Origin: Flammeovirgaceae bacterium
Lineage (GTDB): Bacteria; Bacteroidota; Bacteroidia; Cytophagales; Cyclobacteriaceae
Direction: 5' to 3'
Length of the DNA stretch: 6,050 nucleotides
Assembly (NCBI GenBank): GCA_022616575.1
Contig: JAKEEN010000129.1
Coordinates: 1-6,050 of the forward strand
Part shown: one piece after another, positions 1-4,336 of the stretch
Layout of the letters: each line of letters opens with the position of its first letter
Position numbering within the stretch: position 1 is the first letter of the stretch
Translations under genes and position numbers: made by a program
The notes under the pieces: generated by a model
Told to the model about the DNA's origin: nothing
Databases searched by the model: none
Seen by the model: only the letters and a program-made list of their open reading frames with translations

Positions 1-2
1 GA

Positions 3-788
3 AAGTTGTGGAAGCCATTTTACAACACACTTAATCAATTGAAGGCTTATGAATTGGATAAAAGTGAATTGATTCAGCCGGAGAAAACAAATATCATCGA
101 GTTTGATGATCTTAACAAGACAGTAAGTCACTTGACAGATCGAAACCGGAAAGTGTATCTGGAGCAAAAAGAGTTTATCGAAAATGCCTCGCATGAGTTG
201 CAAACTCCGTTATCCATTTTTCAATCTAAGCTGGATAATCTTATGCAGTTGCCTGGACTTACAGAAGCGGGGGCAGCTACCATACTTGACCTGGAGGAAA
301 CAGCGCAACGAATGGCAAGGCTCAACAAGAATCTACTCTTGCTAAGTAAAATTGATAATGACCAATTCAATGAAGTCGAAGAAATAGATTTGTCTGTATT
401 GGCAAAAAAGCTATTGTCGAATTTGCAGCCAATGGCTGATGTGGATAACATATCCATTCAAACGTCCATTAATCCTTTATCAATAAAAGCCAACTCAACC
501 TTACTGGAGGTTCTGTTAACAAACCTTTTTCATAATGCGATCAGACATACAAACCCTAAAGGAGAAGTCAACGTTCAGATTACTGGTCGAGTTCTCACCG
601 TTAGCAATACCGGAAGCCCGTTGAAAATGAGTCCGGATAAAATGTTCGAACGGTTTAGTAAGGAAGGCAATGGTGAGAACAGTTCAGGTCTCGGCTTAGC
701 AATAGTTAAAAAGGTATGCGATACATGCCGGTATGAAATAGTCTATAATTTTCAGAATGAGGTTCACATTTTTTCTGTGACCTTTTAA
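3..788 (+). CDS. Sensor histidine kinase, C-terminal part (5' end outside window)
   Basis: Transmitter part of a membrane two-component sensor kinase, which autophosphorylates on a histidine and passes the phosphate to a response regulator. The frame is open from the first bases, so the sensor and membrane segments lie upstream. Counting from codon 6-8, a linker (HAMP-end-like helix, residues about 5-55) leads to the HisKA H-box FIENASHELQTPL with the phospho-acceptor His at 63 (bases 192-194). The HATPase_c domain follows: N-box LLTNLFHNAIRHTN near 165-180, a degenerate G1 box (SNTGSP, lacking the usual DxGxG), F-box MFERFSK, and G2 box SSGLGLAIVKK. The protein ends a few residues after the last strand of the ATPase fold, as usual. 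The degenerate G1 box occurs in other Bacteroidota kinases, so activity is still plausible. A receptor gene begins 70 bp downstream on the same strand and may have been its regulatory target, but it is now broken. The kinase call is firm; the signal is unknown. Confidence 0.93.
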   Translation, partial: KLWKPFYNTLNQLKAYELDKSELIQPEKTNIIEFDDLNKTVSHLTDRNRKVYLEQKEFIENASHELQTPLSIFQSKLDNLMQLPGLTEAGAATILDLEETAQRMARLNKNLLLLSKIDNDQFNEVEEIDLSVLAKKLLSNLQPMADVDNISIQTSINPLSIKANSTLLEVLLTNLFHNAIRHTNPKGEVNVQITGRVLTVSNTGSPLKMSPDKMFERFSKEGNGENSSGLGLAIVKKVCDTCRYEIVYNFQNEVHIFSVTF

Positions 789-858
789 TTTTCCGTTAAT
801 CACTAAATCCAATTTTCATCCAGAATCATTAAAGAAGTTTGAGTCATACAAATAAGGT

Positions 859-1260
859 ATGAAAAAATTGAGTATTCTGATTCTGGTATTATCAACTTCA
901 ATTCTTTCCTTTTCCCAGGTAAAGAGTGTAACACTGTCAGGTGTTCTGAAGGACAAAACATCGAAAAGTAATTTATCATACGTAAATGTGTTATTGAAGC
1001 TCGAACGAGACAGTTCATTTGTGTCAGGAACCGTGACAGACGATGAAGGTCGTTATACCATGAGCAATGTAAAGCCTGATAACTACATCCTGGAAAAGTC
1101 TTTTGTTGGCTATCGCACACATAAAACTTCCGTAGTGGTTGGTAGGTTAAGTGAGTTTCTTGACCTGGGGGTAATGGAGCTTGAAGAAGACGTTACCTCT
1201 CTTAATGAGGTTATTGTCACAGGCACGCAGGACGCTGCCTACTTTCACTTGGCAGTCTGA
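859..1260 (+). pseudogene. TonB-dependent outer-membrane receptor, truncated 5' head
   Basis: N-terminal fragment of an outer-membrane beta-barrel receptor (SusC/OMP_b-brl type). Visible in order are a signal peptide (MKK, a hydrophobic core, then SFSQ with likely cleavage after Q20), a carboxypeptidase-regulatory-like beta-sandwich at residues about 23-110 (SGVLKDKTSKSNLSYVNVLL, SGTVTDDEGRYTMSNV, DNYILEKSFVGY), and the start of the plug, LNEVIVTGTQDA. After GTQDA (ends at base 1236) the frame runs into the REP-like sequence at the edge of the transposase region and stops after seven foreign residues. Family members are usually about 700-900 aa; only 133 codons remain, with no plug core or barrel. 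The remaining barrel is not found on the far side of the transposase. The ATG at 859 is chosen because it gives a clean signal peptide. No SD is seen; the leader is AT-rich. A short secreted product could still be made, but it could not act as a receptor. Confidence 0.85.
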
Positions 1261-1268
1261 AGACTGCC
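1251..1268. repeat. REP-like hairpin at the left edge of the RAYT element
   Basis: The 7-bp arms GGCAGTC and GACTGCC enclose a TGAA loop (an 8-bp stem is possible if T and A also pair). It lies six bases before the stop codon of the RAYT gene and supplies the stop codon that ends the receptor fragment. Its CTGAAGACT core recurs at the right side of the element (1792-1800 and 1850-1858), which ties the copies together as one repeat family. RAYT proteins recognise such palindromes next to their own genes. Some terminator activity for the RAYT message is possible, but no T-run follows. Confidence 0.75.
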
Positions 1269-1273
1269 CTACC

Positions 1274-1825
1274 CTATATCAAAATAACTTCCAGCAATTT
1301 ATCCGGCAGCCCGGCATAGTTAACAGCACTGCTATACAAATATTCCTCAGGAGAAAGAACTATTCCTGCTTCCACCGGATTGTTATGAACATATGCTAAT
1401 CGTTGATCAATCATCTCGCTTTTACTTAATTCTATCGGATGATTGTGCTGTTGCCAGAATTGAAAGTTCGTGTTGTTGTTATTTGCTTTGCCAGCCCGTT
1501 CAAACAGCCAAAGTAACAATTCCCGTCTGCTCTCATGCAGGTTATTCTTGATCGCTTCAACAATTTTCACAGACGTAAATTTTTTAATGTCTCTTATTAC
1601 ATCCTCTAGCTTTTGTTCCCCTTGCCAGCCAATGATCATATGAATGTGACTACTCATAATACAATACGCATAAACCTCAAGCCCCTTATTTCGTTGACAA
1701 TACCGGATGCTTTCTAAAAATATATCCTTATACTCTTTTCTGATAAATACATCAAGCCATTGGATAACCGTAAAGGTGACAAAGTATAATTCTGAAGACT
1801 TGAGAAAAATAATGAGAAGGCACAA
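1274..1825 (-). CDS. REP-associated tyrosine transposase (RAYT, Y1/HUH family)
   Basis: HUH-type endonuclease that cuts and rejoins single-stranded DNA at REP palindromes through a 5'-phosphotyrosine link. Family marks run the full length: ELYFVTFTVIQWLDVF (residues 12-27), the HUH metal motif SSHIHMIIG with His60 and His62, the linker FERAGKANNNN (108-118), FWQQHNHPIEL (123-133), and the likely catalytic tyrosine in YVHNNPVEAGIV (Tyr145), followed by EYLYSSAVNYAG. At 183 aa the length is normal. The start is odd: between an in-frame TAG just upstream and the conserved LYFVTF block there is no ATG, only TTG at 1825-1823, and the first ~11 residues (CLLIIFLKSS) do not resemble the usual polar N-terminus. 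Codons for KSSE coincide with a REP core (1792-1802). The native 5' end may have been replaced by REP-derived sequence, so expression is uncertain although the catalytic core is intact. Any transcript would probably come from the promoter of the broken gene directly upstream. Confidence 0.9.
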   Translation of the reverse strand: MCLLIIFLKSSELYFVTFTVIQWLDVFIRKEYKDIFLESIRYCQRNKGLEVYAYCIMSSHIHMIIGWQGEQKLEDVIRDIKKFTSVKIVEAIKNNLHESRRELLLWLFERAGKANNNNTNFQFWQQHNHPIELSKSEMIDQRLAYVHNNPVEAGIVLSPEEYLYSSAVNYAGLPDKLLEVILI

Positions 1826-1860
1826 GTCACCCTACTCCCACCGCACGGCCTGAAGACTTG
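1792..1860. repeat. Direct repeat of the REP core CTGAAGACTTG, two copies
   Basis: The 11-mer CTGAAGACTTG occurs at 1792-1802 and again at 1850-1860, start to start 58 bp apart. A third, shorter match (CTGAAGACT) is at 1257-1265 in the left hairpin. The first copy lies inside the transposase 5' coding region and the second inside the broken glycosyltransferase-like frame. This fits REP half-sites duplicated or recombined at the right end of the element. Confidence 0.7.
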
Positions 1861-1864
1861 CGCC
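1819..1864. repeat. REP-like imperfect hairpin at the right edge of the RAYT element
   Basis: The arms GGCACAAGTC (1819-1828) and GACTTGCGCC (1855-1864) pair over 10 bp with one A/C mismatch on this strand, leaving a 26-nt loop. The right arm is preceded by TGAA, the same loop tetranucleotide as in the left hairpin. A compact REP of the form GGCGCAAGTC-TTCA-GACTTGCGCC is suggested as the ancestor; the copy here looks expanded by a 22-nt insertion in the loop (inference). The RAYT TTG start and the stop codon of the upstream fragment both lie in the left arm. Confidence 0.6.
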
Positions 1865-2000
1865 AGGTTGGTGCCTGATCACGCCCCATCATAATGTACA
1901 CATCACCATCGCCAAACCGCGAATAGAAAATTCGTTTGTTCTTTTTAAATGCATTCTGAACAAACAGGAAGGACGAGTGAGTGTCCTTTACGTTAATCAT
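1827..2000 (-). pseudogene. Truncated 5' head of a GT-D-fold (DUF1792-like) glycosyltransferase
   Basis: A 57-codon minus-strand frame starts at ATG 2000-1998, the first start after an in-frame TAA five codons upstream, and ends at TGA 1829-1827 in the REP arm. The peptide contains FLFVQNAFKKNKRIFYSRFGDGDVYIM (residues 11-37, written here in shortened form: FLFVQNAF, then IFYSRFGDGDVYIMMGRDQ). An SxRFGDGE/D segment about 25-30 residues from the N-terminus is the hallmark of GT-D-type sugar transferases that decorate glycoproteins or polysaccharides; intact members are some 250-350 aa. From about residue 47 the frame is REP sequence, so the native gene is lost after about 46 codons and its 3' part is absent from the window. 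The identification rests on one short motif and is moderate; that it is a broken gene head is more certain than its family. Its stop and the RAYT TTG start are adjacent on the same strand. Confidence 0.5.
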
Positions 2001-2084
2001 AGCGGGCGGTTCTTAGCAAACACTCTAAAATGGCTAATGCATACCCTCTAAAGGGTTAAATGATGGTAGTTATAATTTCTTTTA

Positions 2085-2165
2085 TTACAGCAAGGAAATA
2101 AGAAATAGACCCAACGTTAGGATCAAGCCCACAGAGAGGTAGCCCCAAAACTCTATTTTTTTCAT
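2085..2165 (-). CDS. Possible 26-aa single-helix membrane peptide
   Basis: Short frame ATG to TAA encoding 26 residues: a charged start MKKIEFWGY followed by an uninterrupted hydrophobic stretch (LSVGLILTLGLFLISLL) long enough for one membrane span, in N-in orientation by the positive-inside rule. It starts 25 nt downstream of a GTATA/TATAC palindrome and ends 84 nt before the start of the broken glycosyltransferase-like gene on the same strand. No convincing SD is adjacent (GAAGGAA lies about 18 nt upstream), but that is normal in Bacteroidota. I do not recognise the peptide, and a frame this short can arise by chance. The amphipathic layout and promoter-like upstream region make it worth keeping. 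Confidence 0.35.
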   Translation of the reverse strand: MKKIEFWGYLSVGLILTLGLFLISLL

Positions 2166-2189
2166 TGTATTTCAGTTTTTTATTCCTTC

Positions 2190-2202
2190 GTATAGTGTAT
2201 AC
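2190..2202. promoter_or_regulatory. GTATA-N3-TATAC palindrome, possible operator/promoter (minus strand)
   Basis: The perfect 5-bp inverted repeat GTATA/TATAC is separated by GTG. On the minus strand it directly follows CTACTTTG, which is close to the Bacteroidota -7 element (TAnnTTTG), and it precedes the 26-codon frame by 25 nt. Symmetric TATAC-rich sites next to such a -7 element are typical targets of small dimeric repressors such as GntR/YtrA or PadR families. That is family knowledge; the regulator is not in the window. Confidence 0.35.
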
Positions 2203-2224
2203 AAAGTAGGGGGCTTATGTTAAC

Positions 2225-2262
2225 TCATCATTAAGCTGGATCGAACTTTTGATTAATGATGA
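2225..2262. terminator. Perfect 10-bp inverted repeat downstream of the PhnZ-like gene
   Basis: Arms TCATCATTAA (2225-2234) and TTAATGATGA (2253-2262) flank an 18-nt loop. It begins 33 bp after the stop of the minus-strand oxygenase gene, where a transcript end is expected. The stem is AT-rich and no T-run follows in either direction, so it is not a standard intrinsic terminator. It may instead be a 3' stabilising hairpin or a protein-binding site. Confidence 0.35.
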
Positions 2263-2295
2263 TATTGATGAAGGGGAGAATGTTAGCTTGGTAAT

Positions 2296-2874
2296 TTAAA
2301 GGCTAATCGTATTGTTTTGAAGAATGGATACAGCTTTAGCTTTTAGGGTATCGAGATTCATTATTGGAATATTAGTTTCCTTTGCTAGCTCATCCCACCG
2401 CCTAAGTAAAATGCTTACTTCAAATTGAGGGTCCTGTTCAAAGTTTTCCGCCTCTATTCGAGTCATTTTTCCTCCCTGAAATTCAAGGGTCTTCTTGCTT
2501 GCTTCACTGAGTTGATCATAGTATTGTGGATATTTGAATGTTAGGTAACGTTTAGCGGCAACGTGATTTTCCACTAATCGGGCAACTTGTTCAGGAAAGC
2601 CTTTTTTACGGAGGTAATCAGCACCTATTTTTTCATGGCTTTTAATACCGTAGGTATCCATAGTGGTTTCATGGCCACGTGCTCCACAAAGGTGACCGAT
2701 ATCATGAAAGAAGGCCGCTAACACAACCTCATCATCAAAACCTTCTTGTAAGGCTAATTGAGCAGACTGTGACATATGTTCGAGTTGCGAAACAGGCTCA
2801 CCAATGTAATCTTCACCTCCGAATTTCTCATACAAAGAGAATACCTCTTCTACGGTCTGCGTAATATTGCCCAT
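2296..2874 (-). CDS. phnZ: PhnZ-like HD-domain mixed-valent diiron oxygenase (phosphonate degradation)
   Basis: Likely 2-amino-1-hydroxyethylphosphonate dioxygenase (glycine-forming): a cytoplasmic diiron HD-domain enzyme that splits the C-P bond with O2 to yield glycine and phosphate, after PhnY has hydroxylated 2-aminoethylphosphonate. At 192 aa it matches the family length. Metal ligands are all present at almost the positions known for PhnZ: His33, His57-Asp58 (FFHDIGHL), His80 (SHE), His104 (NHVAAKRYL) and Asp161 (RRWDELAK). The N-terminal lid segment YIGEPVSQLEHM holds Tyr23 and Glu26 with the spacing of PhnZ Tyr24/Glu27, and Lys108 and Arg158 match substrate-contact residues as I recall them. 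These features separate it from generic HDIG phosphohydrolases and from myo-inositol oxygenase. ATG 2874-2872 opens directly at the conserved N-terminus; the leader is A-rich without SD. It is divergent from the PhnX-like hydrolase gene, with 139 bp between the starts. No PhnY gene is visible, so the exact substrate is unproven. Confidence 0.85.
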   Translation of the reverse strand: MGNITQTVEEVFSLYEKFGGEDYIGEPVSQLEHMSQSAQLALQEGFDDEVVLAAFFHDIGHLCGARGHETTMDTYGIKSHEKIGADYLRKKGFPEQVARLVENHVAAKRYLTFKYPQYYDQLSEASKKTLEFQGGKMTRIEAENFEQDPQFEVSILLRRWDELAKETNIPIMNLDTLKAKAVSILQNNTISL

Positions 2875-3013
2875 GGTTCTAATTTTTGAGAAAATTAATT
2901 ATGTCATGTGATAAATTAATCATCTCCATTTTAACGAAGCATGAAGTTTTACGTAGGGTATCGGTTTACGAAAATTATTAAAGTTACTTGTGAGCAATTT
3001 AAATTGTTGCCCT
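2875..3013. promoter_or_regulatory. Divergent intergenic region of the phosphonate genes
   Basis: A 139-bp AT-rich spacer between two divergent starts must hold promoters for both the PhnZ-like oxygenase and the PhnX-like hydrolase, which suggests shared control. ATTAATT (2894-2900) and AATTAAT (2914-2920) form a 7-bp inverted repeat with a 13-nt spacer, a plausible but unproven operator. I see no full -33/-7 pair that I would mark with confidence, and no Pho-box-like direct repeats. Confidence 0.4.
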
Positions 3014-3706
3014 ATGGATATTGAACTTGTGATTTTTGATCTGGCCGGGACTACTGTGAAGGATAATCAGGATGTACATAAAGTACTACAAAAGGTATTG
3101 GCTCAAGTTGGTGTTACTATTTCGCTTGAAGAGGCTAATGCAGTAATGGGCATACCGAAACCTGTTGCCATCAGAATTTTATTGGAGCAACGGGAGAGAT
3201 ACCCGATAACGGATAAGCTTGTGCAAGAAATCCATGACACTTTTGTATCTGAAATGATTCATTTTTATCAAGAGGATGATACCGTTGGAGAGAAGGAGGG
3301 TGTGAGTGAAACGTTCAGAAAACTAAAGCAACAAAATATAAAAGTTGGCATTGATACCGGGTTTGACCGCCAGATTACCAACGCATTACTGAACAGGTTG
3401 GGTTGGGTCGCAAATGGACTAATTGATTGCAGTGTAACCAGTGATGAAGTAGAATACGGACGTCCGCATCCGGATCTCATTTACAAGGCCATGAAGTTAA
3501 CCGGAGTGAATGATATAAGGAGAGTAGCCAAGGTGGGCGATACGGTTTCCGATCTGCAAGAAGGTAGTTCAGCGGGTTGTGGTTTGGTTATTGCCATTAC
3601 CTCGGGGGCATTTTCTGTTGAACAGCTTCAGAGGGAAAAGCATACTCACCTTATAAACCAAATTCCCGAGGTGCTGGAACTCATAAAGAGCAAAATCAAA
3701 GATTGA
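3014..3706 (+). CDS. PhnX-like HAD hydrolase (phosphonatase-like family)
   Basis: HAD-superfamily hydrolase of the phosphonatase-like family; true PhnX cleaves phosphonoacetaldehyde to acetaldehyde and phosphate. Motif I is FDLAGTTVKD with nucleophile Asp9 and, as in PhnX, Ala instead of Asp at +2. Lys49 in VMGIPKPVAIRILL lines up with the Schiff-base lysine of the PhnX cap (MGxxKxxH), but the following histidine is replaced by Ala. Motif II threonine is in GIDTGFDRQ (Thr115), motif III in GRPHPDLIY (Arg150), and motif IV is VGDTVSDLQEG (Asp176, Asp180). I start at ATG 3014 because MDIELVIFDLAGT is the normal family N-terminus; an in-frame GTG at 2990 would add eight unconserved residues. Length is 230 aa, usual for the family. 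Its divergence from a PhnZ-like gene supports a phosphonate role. Whether the substrate is phosphonoacetaldehyde or a related compound cannot be told from sequence. Confidence 0.85.
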   Translation: MDIELVIFDLAGTTVKDNQDVHKVLQKVLAQVGVTISLEEANAVMGIPKPVAIRILLEQRERYPITDKLVQEIHDTFVSEMIHFYQEDDTVGEKEGVSETFRKLKQQNIKVGIDTGFDRQITNALLNRLGWVANGLIDCSVTSDEVEYGRPHPDLIYKAMKLTGVNDIRRVAKVGDTVSDLQEGSSAGCGLVIAITSGAFSVEQLQREKHTHLINQIPEVLELIKSKIKD

Positions 3707-3731
3707 TTAATTATTAATTTAATGTTAACTT

Positions 3732-3749
3732 CATGTTAAGACTAACATG
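3732..3749. promoter_or_regulatory. 7-bp hairpin abutting the GTG start of the next gene
   Basis: CATGTTA (3732-3738) and TAACATG (3743-3749) form a perfect stem with an AGAC loop. It starts 25 bp after the hydrolase stop and ends two bases before the GTG start of the secreted-protein gene. It could weakly attenuate transcription or limit ribosome access to the start. The stem is AT-rich with no adjacent T-run, so it is not a clear terminator. Confidence 0.35.
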
Positions 3750-3751
3750 AG

Positions 3752-4336
3752 GTGCGATTTTTATTAATATATGCGATCTCTTTCCTGTTGGGGGTAAGCC
3801 TTGTAGCTCAACATCGGTCTGAGGCAGGAAACACAGGATCTGTTGTGCTGTATGAGCAAGACGTGGTGCTTGGAAGAATTTCTGTTTTTCCTGAGCATGA
3901 TTTAGTTGTGTTGAAAAACAATACCGGCACAACGGTATTGCCGGCTCATAAAATTGAATCTGTCTTTTATTACGATTCAACTGCAAACCTCAATCGGAGG
4001 TATATCTCATGGGTTGACCAGGAATCCCCTTATGCTCATCATAAATTATTTGAGGTAGTTACTATGGGTAAAATTCCGGTCGTCAGGAGACCTATGCCAT
4101 GGTCAGGAATATCCGACAAGGCAGAAAGTTTCAATTATTTTCTTTTATATCAGGGTGCAATTATTGAATTGCAAAAATTCAAAAGACAAGTGTATCCGGA
4201 ATTGATTAATGAGTCAAAGGAGTTAGAAGCATTTGTTAAACAAGAAAGATTGGATCCTGCTCAGCCGGGTAACGCTATTCGGATCATTAAGCACTATAAT
4301 CTGCAAGACCTTTACGAGGCGTTGGCAATGAACTGA
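3752..4336 (+). CDS. Secreted hypothetical protein, unknown function
   Basis: A 194-aa protein with a Sec signal peptide (MRF, hydrophobic residues 3-18, VAQ; likely cleavage after Gln20), so it should be periplasmic or surface-exposed with no other membrane span. I do not recognise the family. The mature part begins with a beta-rich segment (VVLYEQDVVLGRISVFPEHDLVVLKN, in which the pattern G-x-I/V...D-L-V-V-L-K and the following TVLPAHKIESVFYYD suggest paired strands, residues about 30-75). It ends with a charged helical segment (LIKS-type, ESKELEAFVKQERL and IIKHYNLQDLYEALAMN). The only usable start is GTG 3752; no in-frame ATG gives the signal peptide. It lies 45 bp after the PhnX-like gene on the same strand and may be co-transcribed with it. 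Its 3' end overlaps the converging transporter gene by 25 bp. A structural or binding role at the cell envelope is possible, but nothing catalytic is visible. Confidence 0.75.
   Translation: MRFLLIYAISFLLGVSLVAQHRSEAGNTGSVVLYEQDVVLGRISVFPEHDLVVLKNNTGTTVLPAHKIESVFYYDSTANLNRRYISWVDQESPYAHHKLFEVVTMGKIPVVRRPMPWSGISDKAESFNYFLLYQGAIIELQKFKRQVYPELINESKELEAFVKQERLDPAQPGNAIRIIKHYNLQDLYEALAMN

Larger units (their letters stand above)
1251..1864 (-). mobile_element. RAYT unit: REP-like ends plus tyrosine transposase gene
   Basis: A transposase gene is bracketed by related palindromic sequences (1251-1268 and 1819-1864), with CTGAAGACT present at both ends. RAYTs are IS200/IS605-related single-strand HUH transposases, usually domesticated as single-copy genes flanked by REP sequences that they can mobilise. 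The unit sits exactly between two unrelated gene heads on opposite strands that both point inward (receptor from the left, glycosyltransferase-like from the right). No target-site duplication is expected for this class. The outer limits given are those of the recognisable palindromes; the true junctions may lie up to about 20 bp further out (left near 1237). Confidence 0.7.

Noticed and set aside
803..1120. Minus-strand 105-codon frame opposite the receptor head
   Set aside because: The opposite strand has a clear signal peptide and domain pattern; the minus frame shows no recognisable composition or motif.
1181..1399. Plus-strand frame bridging the receptor fragment and the RAYT region
   Set aside because: It crosses the REP junction and lies antisense to the transposase; it does not continue receptor sequence in another frame, so it is not a frameshifted receptor.
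2043..2056. ACCCT-CTAA-AGGGT hairpin after the 26-codon frame
   Set aside because: A stem of only 5 bp with no T-run; such a short palindrome is expected by chance and is not strong enough to call a terminator.
2990..3013. GTG start eight codons upstream of the PhnX-like hydrolase
   Set aside because: The extra residues (SNLNCCP) are not typical of the family, whose proteins begin just before the FDLAGT motif; ATG 3014 fits better.
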